Positions 1-13,120 of a DNA stretch of 42,987 bases are shown here, one piece after another; positions within the stretch are counted from its first letter, which is position 1; every line of letters starts with the position of its first letter. A program made the translations under genes and the position numbers. This DNA is from Microbispora triticiradicis (lineage in GTDB: Bacteria > Actinomycetota > Actinomycetes > Streptosporangiales > Streptosporangiaceae): NCBI GenBank assembly GCA_003260025.2, contig QFZU02000137.1, forward strand, positions 1 to 42,987, read 5' to 3'. The notes under the pieces are model-generated. The model did no database searches, was not told the DNA's origin, and saw only the letters and a list, made by a program, of their open reading frames with translations.

Positions 1-647
1 AGCCCGCCCGCGACGGCGAGGGCCGGGGCCGGACGCCGCCAGGCGGGCACCACGCCGCAGGCGGCCAGCAGCGGCGCCGCGAGCCAGACGCCGTCGGAGA
101 AGCGGAAGAGCGTGGCCGCCGCGACGGAGCCGCCCAGGCCGAGGAGCACGACTCCGGAGGCGCCGGGCCGCTGGGCGCGCAGGAACAAGCCGGTCGCCGC
201 CACCGCCGGCAGCGCCACCCACAGGTTGGGCATGGCCTGAGGTCCGTACAGCACGGTGACCCACAGGCCCGCGAACAGCAGGGCGGCGAGCGCGGTCCGG
301 CCGGGCCCGAGCAGCGGGCGCCAGACGCGGTACGCCGCATAGAGCGCGACGGCCGACAGCAGCGCCAGAACGATCCTGATCACAGGGGTGGCGCCGGTGA
401 CGGCCATCAGGGGGGCCGCCAGGAAGCCGATCCCCCGCGATCGCGGCGCGCTGAAGTAGGCGGCCGGATTGCGTGGGTCGACCTGGGACAGGTACACCGT
501 CTCGTCCCAGCCGAGCCCGAGGAGAGGCGTGACGACAGCCAGCTGGACCGCCGCGTAGCCGGCGGCCACGAGGGCGAGCCACGGGATCCGCCCGCGCGCC
601 CGGCCCTCCGCCCCCTCCTGCGGCCGGACCGCGGCCCGGATGGTCAT
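1..647 (-). CDS. Membrane glycosyltransferase-like protein (GT-C type), 5' part only
   Basis: Reading the minus strand from the ATG at 647 gives an open frame of 215 codons that runs off the left edge, so only the N-terminal part is present. After a short cytoplasmic stretch (about residues 1-20) come repeated hydrophobic segments. The first is followed by a loop with GWDETVYLSQVDPR. A D-E pair in the first extracytoplasmic loop, followed by an S-R-G loop motif (here SAPRSRGIGFL), is typical of GT-C polyprenyl-phosphate-sugar transferases of the ArnT/PMT type in actinomycetes. I infer a lipid-linked glycosyltransferase of the cytoplasmic membrane; the acceptor is unknown. It diverges from the degraded ATPase to its right. 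The family call is moderate because the C-terminal part cannot be seen. Confidence 0.6.
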   Translation of the reverse strand, partial: MTIRAAVRPQEGAEGRARGRIPWLALVAAGYAAVQLAVVTPLLGLGWDETVYLSQVDPRNPAAYFSAPRSRGIGFLAAPLMAVTGATPVIRIVLALLSAVALYAAYRVWRPLLGPGRTALAALLFAGLWVTVLYGPQAMPNLWVALPAVAATGLFLRAQRPGASGVVLLGLGGSVAAATLFRFSDGVWLAAPLLAACGVVPAWRRPAPALAVAGG

Positions 648-868
648 GCGCCGATCACTTCGCCGTACGACCGCCGGATGGCCCCGGCCAGGCACAGGAG
701 AAGGGAAGTGGACATCGTCCCCCCGGAACGCGGGCCCATTCGGATCACAGCAGCCTACCCGCCGGTCGTGCTTGCCGAGTGGTGACGGTTCGGGGGCCGC
801 TCGGCACTGTCGGCCCGCACGTCGGGGCTGTCGTATGGAGGCGACGCTTCCGTGCGTGGAGGCTCGAC

Positions 869-1828
869 ATGCCGCGTCCTCTCGGTGTCCTCGGTGACCG
901 GTGGCGGGAACAGGCGTTCCTGGTGGCGACCGGCGGCGCGCTGGTGGGTGGTGGCGCTGCCTGGCTGGCCCGGGGCCACTGCCGTCGCGGACGGGTTCTG
1001 GGCGGCGGGGACCGCGGTGGCTGTCCCACCCGCCGTGGTGTGGGTGGCCGCCGCGGTGCGCAGGGGCGGGTGTCGACCTGATCGCGGCGCTGGCGCCAGC
1101 CGGGATTCTGGCCGTCGGGGAGCACCTGGCCGGGGCCCTGATCGCGCTGATGCCGGCCACCGGGCGGGCACTGGACGCCGCGGCGGAGCGCCGCGCGTCG
1201 CGCGATCTGCGTGCGCTGCTGGAGCGCGCCGCGCTCCGCGCGTCGCCGGAGCGGCGACGACCTGGTCGTCGTCCCCCTGGCGGACGTACGGATCGGGGAC
1301 GTCCTGGTGGCCGGCCCGGGCGAGGTCGTGCCGGTGGACGGCCGGGTCCTGACGGGACCGGCGATGCTGGACGAGTCCGCGCTGACCGGCGAGTCCGCCC
1401 TGGTCGAGCGTGGCACCGGCGAGGCGGTCGGCAGCGGGGTGGTCAACGCCGGCGGCGCGGTCGACGTCGAGGCGACGGCGACCGCCGAGGACAGCACGTA
1501 CGCGCAGCAGGTCGTCGCCGCCCCTGGCCGTACGCCGTCGGAGGTGCTGCGACTGGCGGCGTCACTCGACCAGATGTCCGCTCACGTGCTGGCCGAGGCG
1601 ATCGTCGCGGAGGCGCGGGCCCGCGGCCTGGCGCTGCCGCCGGCGCGGGAGGTGACCGAGGAGCCCGGCCGCGGCGTGACCGGCACGGTGGACGAGCGGC
1701 GCGTGACCGTGGGCAAGACGGTGATGCCACCCGAAGCCCGTCCCGGCTGGGCTCGCGCGGCCGACAACCGGGCCGCCCTGGACGGCGCCGTCGCCTGGCT
1801 CACCGTCGACGGCGCGTCGGGGCCGTGA
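869..1828 (+). pseudogene. Heavy-metal P1B-type ATPase remnant (frameshifts and deletions)
   Basis: The ATG at 869 has a GGAGG six bases upstream. The ATPase sequence then moves through the frames: residues MPRPLGVL... from 869, ADGFWAAGTAVAV... near 985-1070 in another frame, VDLIAALAPAG...GRALDAAAERRASRD near 1071-1235 in a third, and the actuator domain (GDVLVAGPGEVVPVDGRVL, then DESALTGES) from about 1245. After the actuator domain the sequence jumps straight to nucleotide-binding-domain sequence (HVLAEAIVAEARARGLALP). The metal-binding CPC membrane helices and the DKTGT phosphorylation site are missing. It then ends before the GDGxNDxPAL hinge. An intact enzyme would be about 600-700 residues. 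At least three frameshifts and two deletions make it non-functional as a pump. The substrate cannot be assigned because the transmembrane site is gone. Confidence 0.85.
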
Positions 1829-1931
1829 TTCTTTCATCGAGGGAGAGCCGTCCGACCAGGCCATGGAAAATTTCGTTTATGCGGTGTTCTTGTTCTCCCC
1901 GAAAACGGGTCACTAGTCTCGCGGCAGCGTA

Positions 1932-1941
1932 GAAGCGCTTC
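1932..1941. promoter_or_regulatory. LacI-type operator upstream of sugar ABC operon
   Basis: The sequence GAAGCGCTTC is a perfect palindrome with a central CG, the usual form of LacI-family operators. It lies 28 bases before the GTG of the binding-protein gene, and a LacI gene closes the operon. I infer it is the site of that repressor. The rest of 1829-1969 holds no gene. Confidence 0.65.
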
Positions 1942-1969
1942 GACGACCTCGAAGGGGACGGCCCCCACC

Positions 1970-3631
1970 GTGAGACCCGAGCTGAACCGCAGAAGCTTCG
2001 TCGCCCTCGCCGCGGCGACTCCCCTGCTCGCCGCCTGCGGCGGCGGGGCGCGGCAGAAGGCCGGCACGAACACCGGGGCGGGCCTGCGAGCGGTGTTGCC
2101 GTCCTACGTGCCCAGCGGCTCGGTCAGGCCGGACATCCCGTCCGTGGCGGGCGGAGCCGGAGCCGCGACCGATCCCGCCTTCCTGGCCTACCCCTCCGGC
2201 CGGGTCGCCACCGTCCACGGGACTCCGGGCAGGGGCGGGAGCTACACCGCCGTCACACCGCTGTGGGGCACGGTGCCGCCGGCGGGGAACTCCTTCTACG
2301 AGGCCGTGAACAAGGCCCTGGGCGTCACTCTCACCATGAAGCCGGCGGACGGCAACAACTACAACACCATCGTCCCGACGATGACGGCCGCCAGGCGCCT
2401 GCCCGACTGGATCCAGCTGCCGACCTGGTGGAACGCCGTCTTCGACGTCGGCGGGCTGGCGGGGACGCAACTCGCCGACCTCACGCCCCACCTGGCGGGC
2501 GACAAGATCAAGAAGTATCCGAACCTCGCCGCCATCCCCACCGGCGCCTGGCAGACCGGCGCGTGGGGCGACAGGCTGTACGGCATCCCCTCCTTCTCCA
2601 GCGGCTTCGTCGTCGCCGGCGCGGTCTTCCACCGCCGGGACATCCTGGAGGCGAAGGGGATCACCGCCGGCCAGGTGCGTTCGGCCGACGACCTTATGAA
2701 CCTGGGCAAGGAGCTGACCGACGCCAGACGCGGCGTCTGGGCCTTCGACGACGTGTGGACCTATCTCTTCCCCGCCTGGAACGTCCCGCTCACCTGGGAT
2801 GTCCAGGACGGCAGGCTGATCCACAAGTACGAGATGCCGCAGTTCTTCGAGGCGCTCGACTGGCACCACCGCATGGCGCGGGCCGGCTACCTGCACCCGG
2901 ACGCCGCCGCCGGTCAGAACGCGAACGCCGACGCCCGCTTCTACTCCGGAAAGGTGCTGATCAGCGGTGGTGGCACCGGTGCCTGGAACCTCACCGACCA
3001 CCAGTCCGGCACGGCCGCCGACAAGGACTACCGCCGCGGCGCGTTCGACTTCTTCGCCGCCGACGGCACGAGGCCGCCTCGCGTCGCCATGGGGCCCTCC
3101 ACGAACGTCGTCAGCTACCTCAACAGCCGGCTGAAGCCGGACCAGATCGAGGAACTGCTGGCGGTCGCCGACTATCTGGCCGCCCCCTTCGGCTCGGCCG
3201 AGTACACGATGGTGAACTTCGGGGTCGAGGGCGTCCACTTCACGATGGAGGACGGGGTTCCGACCGCGACCGAGGACGGCAGGAAGTTCGTCCAGGCGAT
3301 GACCTTCCCGTTCCTGGCCTCGCCGCCCGCCGTGATCAGCAACCCCGGCGCCGAGGTCGTCACCAGGGACTACGCCGCCTGGCAGGCCGCCAACGTCAGG
3401 GCGCTCTACAAGCCGGTCTTCTGGAACATGAACATCAGCCTGCCCCGGTCGCTGTCGGCGGCCAGTGCCGCGCAGGCCGTCGAGGACGCCGTCAAGGACT
3501 GCTACCACGGGAGAACGAAGGTCTCCGAGGTCCAGGCCGCCGTCTCCACGTGGAAGACCGGCGGCGGGGGCGACCGGCTCAAGCAGTGGATGACCGACAA
3601 CGTGCTGGACAGGTACGGCACGGGCCGGTGA
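1970..3631 (+). CDS. Sugar ABC transporter substrate-binding lipoprotein (CUT1, LipO-like)
   Basis: This 553-residue protein starts at GTG 1970, with GAAGGGG about 13 bases upstream. The N-terminus is NRRSFVALAAATPLLAAC: a twin-arginine pair, a hydrophobic stretch and a lipobox with its Cys near residue 23, so it should be exported and lipid-anchored outside the membrane. The body is a family 1 solute-binding protein of the long (about 550 residue) LipO/YtcQ type that goes with LplB/LplC-like permeases and usually binds oligosaccharides. It is the first gene of an operon; its stop overlaps the next start (GTGA). No ATP-binding subunit is encoded here, which fits actinomycete systems that share the MsiK ATPase. 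The ligand is inferred from the nearby glycosidases to be a plant-wall oligosaccharide. Confidence 0.88.
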   Translation: MRPELNRRSFVALAAATPLLAACGGGARQKAGTNTGAGLRAVLPSYVPSGSVRPDIPSVAGGAGAATDPAFLAYPSGRVATVHGTPGRGGSYTAVTPLWGTVPPAGNSFYEAVNKALGVTLTMKPADGNNYNTIVPTMTAARRLPDWIQLPTWWNAVFDVGGLAGTQLADLTPHLAGDKIKKYPNLAAIPTGAWQTGAWGDRLYGIPSFSSGFVVAGAVFHRRDILEAKGITAGQVRSADDLMNLGKELTDARRGVWAFDDVWTYLFPAWNVPLTWDVQDGRLIHKYEMPQFFEALDWHHRMARAGYLHPDAAAGQNANADARFYSGKVLISGGGTGAWNLTDHQSGTAADKDYRRGAFDFFAADGTRPPRVAMGPSTNVVSYLNSRLKPDQIEELLAVADYLAAPFGSAEYTMVNFGVEGVHFTMEDGVPTATEDGRKFVQAMTFPFLASPPAVISNPGAEVVTRDYAAWQAANVRALYKPVFWNMNISLPRSLSAASAAQAVEDAVKDCYHGRTKVSEVQAAVSTWKTGGGGDRLKQWMTDNVLDRYGTGR

Positions 3632-4563
3632 GCGCATCGCACACGCGGCAGGAGCGTCCGGGCCTGCGGATCAGGCTGCGGCGCGACCGCTCGCTGCTGA
3701 TCATGGTGGTCCCCGCGGCCGTCCTGCTGCTGGTCTTCAACTACGCACCGCTGTTCGGACTGCTCACCGCGTTCCAGTACTACGACCCGCCTGCCGGGGT
3801 CTGGAACAGCGAATGGGCGGGCTTCGAGCAGTTCCGCCGGCTGTTCGCCGACCCGCTGTTCTGGGGCGCGCTTCGGAACACGCTCTACCTCAGCCTGGTC
3901 CAGCTCGTCCTGTTCTTCCCCATCCCGATCGCGCTGGCGCTCCTGCTCAACTCGGTGCTCGGTGTGCGGGTGCGCAACTTCGTCCAGTCCGTCGTCTATC
4001 TGCCGCACTTCTTCTCGTGGGTGCTGGTAATCACGATTTTTCAGCAGATGCTGGGCGGTGCGGGCGCGCTCAACCAGTTCCTCCGCTCCCACGACCTGCA
4101 GACGTGGGACATCACCACCAATCCGGGCACCTTCGTGCTGCTGGTCACCTCTCAGGTGGTCTGGAAGGAGGCCGGCTGGGGGATCGTCGTCTTCCTGGCC
4201 GCTCTGTCCGCCATGAATCCCGGGCTCTACGAGGCGGCGGCCGTGGACGGCGCCGGCCCCTTCCGCCGGATGTGGCACATCACCCTTCCGGGCCTGCGCG
4301 GAGTGATCGTGCTGATGCTGGTGCTCCGCCTCGGCGGCGCGCTCTCGGTCGGCTTCGAGCAGTTCCTGATCCAGCGCGACGCCGTCGGCCACGAGACCGC
4401 GGAGGTGCTCGACACCTACGCCTTCTACTACGGCATCGCCACGGGCGACTACAGCCTGGGTGCGGCGGCCGGGCTCTTTAAGAGCGTGATCTCGCTCCTG
4501 CTCATCTGGGGCGCCAACCGGATCGCGCATTCCTTCGGCGAGGACGGGTTGTACCGGAGATGA
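3628..4563 (+). CDS. Sugar ABC transporter permease, LplB-like
   Basis: The start is GTG 3628, overlapping the upstream stop by four bases, which gives 311 residues. The same frame stays open far upstream, so a naive caller would give a 766-residue protein; the upstream part is only the shadow of the binding-protein gene. There are about six hydrophobic segments from residue 20 onward. The cytoplasmic EAA loop EAAAVDGAGPFRRMWHITLPGL docks the ATPase. It belongs to the CUT1 LplB/YteP branch and forms the pore with the next gene, which it overlaps by ATGA. Role: import of an oligosaccharide across the cytoplasmic membrane. Confidence 0.9.
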   Translation: MSASHTRQERPGLRIRLRRDRSLLIMVVPAAVLLLVFNYAPLFGLLTAFQYYDPPAGVWNSEWAGFEQFRRLFADPLFWGALRNTLYLSLVQLVLFFPIPIALALLLNSVLGVRVRNFVQSVVYLPHFFSWVLVITIFQQMLGGAGALNQFLRSHDLQTWDITTNPGTFVLLVTSQVVWKEAGWGIVVFLAALSAMNPGLYEAAAVDGAGPFRRMWHITLPGLRGVIVLMLVLRLGGALSVGFEQFLIQRDAVGHETAEVLDTYAFYYGIATGDYSLGAAAGLFKSVISLLLIWGANRIAHSFGEDGLYRR

Positions 4564-5510
4564 CCAAGGTGTTCACAGCCGGCACGAGTGCGGCGACGGC
4601 ACCGCGAGCGCGGGCGGAACGCCCGCCCTGGCAGGAGCGGCCGACCGTCGCCGGCCGGTCCGCGAAGGGCGGCGCCATCGGCGGTGTGCTGGCGGTCATG
4701 CTGGTCCCGCTGTGGATCGTCGTGGTGACCAGCCTGTCCGCTCCCGATGTCGTCAACCGGGCCGGCGGCCTCGTCGTCTGGCCGGACGGCCTCACCTTCC
4801 AGGCCTACCGGGAGATTCTCACCGACCCGACCGTACGCACCGCGCTGTCGGTCAGCCTGGGCGTCGCCGTCATCGGCACGGCACTGTCCATGGTCGTCTC
4901 GGTCCTGTGCGCCTATGGGCTGTCGCGGCCGGGTTCGCCCGGGCACCGCCTCATCCTGGTGCTGCTGATCGTCACGATGTTCGTCGGCGGCGGGCTCATC
5001 CCCACCTTCCTGGTGGTGACGGGCCTCGGCGGCTACGGACGGTGGTGGGCGTTGATCCTCCCGAGCGCGGTCTCGGTCTTCAACATCCTGGTGCTCCGCT
5101 CCTTCTACGCGAAGACCTCCGGCGAGCTGATCGACGCGGCGCGGATGGACGGCGCGGGCGACTGGCGCATCCTCTGGTCCGTCGTCCTGCCCACCTCGCG
5201 CGCGGTGACCGCGGTGATCGCCCTCTTCTACGCCGTCGGCTACTGGAACTCCTTCTTCAACGTCATGCTCTACCTGCCGACCGACAGCGAGAAGTGGCCG
5301 CTGCAGTACGTGCTGCTCACCTATGTCAACCGCGGGGCCGGGATGCCGGGATCGGTCAACGCGGGCTTCGGCATGGCGCATGCGCGGACCGCTCCCCTGT
5401 CGACGCAGATGGCGGTGGTGGTGCTGACCCTGGTGCCGCTCCTGGTCGTCTACCCGTTCGTCCAGAAGCACCTGCGCACGGGAGTTCTCACGGGCGCCGT
5501 CAAGGGGTGA
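4560..5510 (+). CDS. Sugar ABC transporter permease, LplC-like
   Basis: This 316-residue protein starts at ATG 4560 and overlaps the previous gene by four bases. It has six predicted membrane segments after a roughly 45-residue cytoplasmic N-terminus. The EAA-type loop reads IDAARMDGAGDWRILWSVVLPTS, and the protein ends in a short basic tail (VQKHLRTGVLTGAVKG) typical of LplC/YtcP. It pairs with the upstream permease. The overlapping starts and stops of the three genes suggest translational coupling and one mRNA starting near the LacI operator. Confidence 0.9.
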   Translation: MTKVFTAGTSAATAPRARAERPPWQERPTVAGRSAKGGAIGGVLAVMLVPLWIVVVTSLSAPDVVNRAGGLVVWPDGLTFQAYREILTDPTVRTALSVSLGVAVIGTALSMVVSVLCAYGLSRPGSPGHRLILVLLIVTMFVGGGLIPTFLVVTGLGGYGRWWALILPSAVSVFNILVLRSFYAKTSGELIDAARMDGAGDWRILWSVVLPTSRAVTAVIALFYAVGYWNSFFNVMLYLPTDSEKWPLQYVLLTYVNRGAGMPGSVNAGFGMAHARTAPLSTQMAVVVLTLVPLLVVYPFVQKHLRTGVLTGAVKG

Positions 5511-5512
5511 AC

Positions 5513-5565
5513 CACCCGGCCGCCACGGGTGCCAGAATGGCTCCAGACCGTCGAAAGGCCGGGTG
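5513..5565. terminator. Inverted repeat after the ABC operon
   Basis: CACCCGGCC at 5513-5521 is matched by GGCCGGGTG at 5557-5565, giving 9-bp perfect arms around a 35-base loop directly after the permease stop. There is no T-run. It may slow or end transcription before lacI, but it could be chance in such GC-rich DNA. Confidence 0.3.
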
Positions 5566-5614
5566 ATCCAGGCGGCCGCCGGGGCGGACGCGCCGTTGAC
5601 GAGGAAGGGCGAAC

Positions 5615-6661
5615 GTGACGGACAACCGATCGGACGGGCCTGCGGCCGACGAGCAGAGCTCGCAGGGCGGCGGGCCGGGATCGGTCACCATCGCCTATAT
5701 CGCCGAGTCAGCCGGGGTCTCGATCCCCACCGTGTCGAAAGTGATCAATGGGCGCTCGGGCGTGTCGGCCCAGACGCGCGCCCGGATCGAGGAACTGGTC
5801 AACCAGTACGGATACCGCAAGCCGACCGGCAACCGGAGCAACATCGTGGAACTGGTGTTCCGCGAGCTGGAGAGCATGTGGGCCGTTGAGATCATCCGCG
5901 GGGTCGAGCGGGTGGCCCGCAAGAACCGCGTCGGAGTCATGGTCTCGGAGTTCGGCCTCCACGACTCGGTGGGCATGTCCATCGACGACACGGTCGGACG
6001 CCGCCCCCAGTGCGTCCTGTCGGTGGCGCAGCTCGCCCAGGCGGAGCGCGACCAGCTCACTGCGAAAGGCATCCCGTTCGTCGTCTTCGACCCGATCGAC
6101 GAGCTGCCGGACGACGTGCCGTTCGTGGGCGCCACCAACTGGAGGGGCGGCCAGGCGGCGACCCGGCACCTGATCGAACTGGGACACCGCCGCATCGCCA
6201 TGATCAGCGGCCCTGATCACCCGTTCTGCCGTGCCCGGCTGGCCGGCTACCTCTCCGCGATGGCCGAGGCCGAGCTGCCCGCGGACCCCGGCCTCGTGGT
6301 CCGCACCCTGCTGACGCGCGAGCACGGCTACGCCGCGGCGCGCGACCTGCTCTCCCGGCCCGACCGGCCCAGCGCCGTCTTCACCGCGAACGACCTGCAG
6401 GCGCTCGGCGTCTACCAGGCCGCCCGCGAGATGGGACTGTCCATCCCCCGGGACCTGAGCGTGGTGGGTTTCGACGACCTGCCGGTCGTGGCCTGGGTCG
6501 ACCCGCCTCTGACCACGGTCCACCAGCCGTTGAACGAGATGGCGGCGGCCGCGACCGAGCTGGCGCTGGCCCTCGGGCGTGGCGAGGAGATCACCCAGGT
6601 CGGACTGGAGATCGCGACCACCCTCACCGTACGGGAGAGCACGGCGCCCCCGAAGGGCTGA
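5615..6661 (+). CDS. LacI-family transcriptional repressor
   Basis: 348 residues from GTG 5615, with GAGGAAGGGCG upstream as ribosome binding site. The LacI helix-turn-helix lies at about residues 28-75 (TIAYIAESAGVSIPTVSKVI, then NGRSGVSAQTR). It is followed by a periplasmic-binding-protein-like sensor domain with the usual ISGPDHPFCRARLAGY, FTANDLQALGVYQAAREMG and VGFDDLPVVAWVDPPLTTV blocks. The roughly 27-residue N-terminal extension is Gly/Ser/Asp-rich. It stands 104 bases after the transporter operon on the same strand and ends head-on with the fucosidase gene. I infer that it represses the transporter, and perhaps the glycosidases, in the absence of oligosaccharide. Confidence 0.88.
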   Translation: MTDNRSDGPAADEQSSQGGGPGSVTIAYIAESAGVSIPTVSKVINGRSGVSAQTRARIEELVNQYGYRKPTGNRSNIVELVFRELESMWAVEIIRGVERVARKNRVGVMVSEFGLHDSVGMSIDDTVGRRPQCVLSVAQLAQAERDQLTAKGIPFVVFDPIDELPDDVPFVGATNWRGGQAATRHLIELGHRRIAMISGPDHPFCRARLAGYLSAMAEAELPADPGLVVRTLLTREHGYAAARDLLSRPDRPSAVFTANDLQALGVYQAAREMGLSIPRDLSVVGFDDLPVVAWVDPPLTTVHQPLNEMAAAATELALALGRGEEITQVGLEIATTLTVRESTAPPKG

Positions 6662-6675
6662 GCACCAGGCGTCAT

Positions 6676-6696
6676 GCCGGCCGGTGCCGGCCGGGC
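6676..6696. terminator. GC hairpin between convergent lacI and fucosidase genes
   Basis: GCCGGC repeats around a short loop (GCCGGCCGGTGCCGGC) lie in the 89-base gap between two converging genes. A bidirectional, T-less terminator is plausible; nothing else is visible in the gap. Confidence 0.4.
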
Positions 6697-6747
6697 GTGT
6701 CGTGCACGTCCGGCCGGCGTGGGTGACCCGGGGCGCTCGCTCGTCAG

Positions 6748-10801
<4,054 letters not shown>

Positions 10802-10827
10802 GCTGTCTCCTGTCGTGAGAGGGTCGT

Positions 10828-10838
10828 ATCGATTCGAT
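10828..10838. promoter_or_regulatory. Possible LacI-like operator before second fucosidase gene
   Basis: ATCGATTCGAT has perfect 5-bp arms around one central base and lies 27 bases upstream of ATG 10801, in the 136-base gap between two glycosidase genes. Its TCGA-rich arms resemble LacI sites but differ from the one at 1932. Confidence 0.35.
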
Positions 10839-10937
10839 GACGGCGATGCGCGCCGATCTCGGGCGGAACAGGTGGGAAAGACGCGTTTCAGTACAACCCA
10901 GGGAGGTACGGGCCGTCCGGCCCGCACCCCGGGTGTT

Positions 10938-13040
10938 TCAGTACGAGTAGGTCGTGGTGCAGACGGTCCCGTTCAGGGTGAAGGAGGCGGGCGGCGGGTT
11001 GGCGCCGGTCTGGTTGCCGACGAACCCGAGGCTGACCGTGTTGCCGCCGTTCGGGGCAAGGTAGGTGTTCGAGCCGGCCGGGGTGACGACCACGTGCCGG
11101 CCGTCCGTCGAGAAGGTGCCGTTCCAGGTGCTGCCGGAGACGGATTCGGTCGCGGCCGGGAAGGTGAACGCCAGCGTCCATCCCGTGATGGGAGTGGGAC
11201 CGGTGTTGGTGACGCCGATGTTCGCCACGAAACCGCTGCCCCAGCCCGTGGCGAGGTTGTAGGTGACGGCGCAGGTGCTGTCGCGCGGCGTGCCCGTGAC
11301 GAAGGTGACCGGGTCCGAGGGCATCGAGAGATGGCCCTTCTGGTCGACGGCGAGCACGTTCAGCGTGTAGGAGGTGCCGGGGACCAGGTTCCGCGCGGTG
11401 AACGAGGTCGAGGTCGACTCGCCGAGCAGCACGCTGTTGGTGCCGAACTGCTGGTAGACGGCGTAGCGGGTGACGGCGCCGCCGGTGGACGGCCGCCAGG
11501 AGACGGTCGCGGTGCCTGCGGTGACGTCGCTCGCCGCCGGGCTGCCGGGCGCGGTCAGCGTGGTGCTGACCGGGTTGGTGGCCGACGGCGTGAGCTTGAG
11601 CGTCACGATCGAGTACGGCGGGATGACCTGCGTACTCGCGGTGCCCTGCTTCGACGTGGCTATCGAGGTGTACCCGGAGCCGAGGGTGTGGACCGTCGGT
11701 GTGGCGCCGCTGGGGGTCCAGCCGTCGTAGCCGAGGTGCACGGTGTAGGCGTTTCCGGGGTCCTGGTTGATCAGCTCGACGCTGAGCCCGCCGTCGGCGC
11801 CCCGGGCCGCGTGCACGGTGACGAGCCGGTTGTCGGAGGCCGCCTTGACCAGGGTGTCGCCGGGCAGTGCCACCTTACTGAGCATCTGCAGCGCGTAGTA
11901 GGGCGCGAACGGCGTGTTCAGCGGCGGCTCGCAGACGCTGTCACTGTTGCAGTTGCCGCTCGACAGCAGGCCTCCGTCGCCGTACGACGTCGTCCCGTCG
12001 GGCGCGGTGGTGACCTCGCCCATGCCGTTGCGGGTGTCCCAGTAGTCCACGGTGAAGACGCCGTTCTCCAGCGCGGCGAAGTAGACGTCCGCGGTGAACA
12101 GGCCGCCGACCTGGGTGTCCGACTGGTAGTTGGACGAGGTCTCGGTCAGCGCGATGCCGATGTTCGGGCCGTTCCGGCCGGCGTACTGGTCGATCTGCCG
12201 CCGCACCTGCTCCAGCTCGCCGGGAAGCAGCCGCACCTGCTGGAGGACGTCCGCGGCGGTGGTGTGGTTCGGGTAGTAGTGCATGATCACGAAGTCGATG
12301 TACGGTCCGGCGATCGACAGCACCGTCTGGTTCCAGGCCGCGGTGTCCCCGTCCCCGACGACGCCATCGGGCCAGTTGCCCGGATCGGTGACCACGGCCC
12401 CGATCTTGATCGTGGGATCGACCGCCTTCATCGCCCGGGCGTACTCCACCACGTTGTTCGCGTACGTGGCCGGGCTCTTGCTTTCGTGGTAGTCGAGCTC
12501 CCAGTCGGCGCCGTAGTGACCGTTGCCGAAGATCTCGTTGCCGATCTCCCAGTACTTGACGCCGTACCCCTTGGTGACGTTGGCGTACTTCACCCAGTCG
12601 GCGGCCTCCTGGGCCGTGCCGGAGCCGTAGTTCGCGATGATGATGGCCTGGGCGCCGACACCCCTGACGGTGCCCATGAACGAGTCGAAGTCCGTCCCCG
12701 GCGCGACGTACCCGCCGCCGGAGACGGTGCTGGTCTTCCAGTGGAAGCCGTCGCCGTACGAGCCGCCGGGATACCGCATCATCTGCACGCCGGCCTTGCC
12801 GAGAAGGTCCACCGACGCCGGGGTGTTCATGTTTCCGTCCCACACCGCCTGGTTGAGGCCGTACGCGGTGTCGGGCACCGTGCCGAGTCCCTCACGGGCG
12901 TTGACGGTGACCTCGACGGCCGGGGTCGCCGCCTGGGCCCCGGTGCCCGGGGTGGTGAGGACGGCGCCGGCGAGTGCCACCGCCACGACCATGGCGAGCC
13001 GGCGCCGACGGCCCCGGCCGCGGAGTAACGACAGGTCCAC
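10938..13040 (-). CDS. Secreted clan GH-A glycosidase (arabinofuranosidase-like) with FN3 and CBM2
   Basis: 700 residues from GTG 13040. The signal peptide is about 1-38. The catalytic barrel (about 41-400) shows YWEIGNE with Glu169 as acid/base and IALTETSS with Glu300 as nucleophile, the clan GH-A arrangement seen in GH51/GH30-like arabinofuranosidases. A C-terminal beta-domain (about 400-510), an FN3 module (about 515-600) and a CBM2 (about 603-700, starting with DSTCAVTYNLATGWGSGF) follow, so it should bind cellulose while attacking side chains or hemicellulose. The family assignment (GH51-like versus an unnumbered clan A group) is uncertain. The fifth codon is the rare leucine codon TTA. 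It is followed 136 bases later by the fucosidase gene on the same strand. Confidence 0.75.
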   Translation of the reverse strand: MDLSLLRGRGRRRRLAMVVAVALAGAVLTTPGTGAQAATPAVEVTVNAREGLGTVPDTAYGLNQAVWDGNMNTPASVDLLGKAGVQMMRYPGGSYGDGFHWKTSTVSGGGYVAPGTDFDSFMGTVRGVGAQAIIIANYGSGTAQEAADWVKYANVTKGYGVKYWEIGNEIFGNGHYGADWELDYHESKSPATYANNVVEYARAMKAVDPTIKIGAVVTDPGNWPDGVVGDGDTAAWNQTVLSIAGPYIDFVIMHYYPNHTTAADVLQQVRLLPGELEQVRRQIDQYAGRNGPNIGIALTETSSNYQSDTQVGGLFTADVYFAALENGVFTVDYWDTRNGMGEVTTAPDGTTSYGDGGLLSSGNCNSDSVCEPPLNTPFAPYYALQMLSKVALPGDTLVKAASDNRLVTVHAARGADGGLSVELINQDPGNAYTVHLGYDGWTPSGATPTVHTLGSGYTSIATSKQGTASTQVIPPYSIVTLKLTPSATNPVSTTLTAPGSPAASDVTAGTATVSWRPSTGGAVTRYAVYQQFGTNSVLLGESTSTSFTARNLVPGTSYTLNVLAVDQKGHLSMPSDPVTFVTGTPRDSTCAVTYNLATGWGSGFVANIGVTNTGPTPITGWTLAFTFPAATESVSGSTWNGTFSTDGRHVVVTPAGSNTYLAPNGGNTVSLGFVGNQTGANPPPASFTLNGTVCTTTYSY

Positions 13041-13120
13041 TGGTTCTCGCTTTCTGGAGTTCGCCCGCGCTGGAGACGGGGCCGCGGCCGATGTGGCCGC
13101 GACCCCGTCCCGGTCTGTGG

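Noticed and set aside
1913-3637. 574-codon minus-strand frame opposite the binding-protein gene
   Set aside because: Shadow of the lipoprotein gene; composition rich in Val, Gly, Arg and Asp, no fold.
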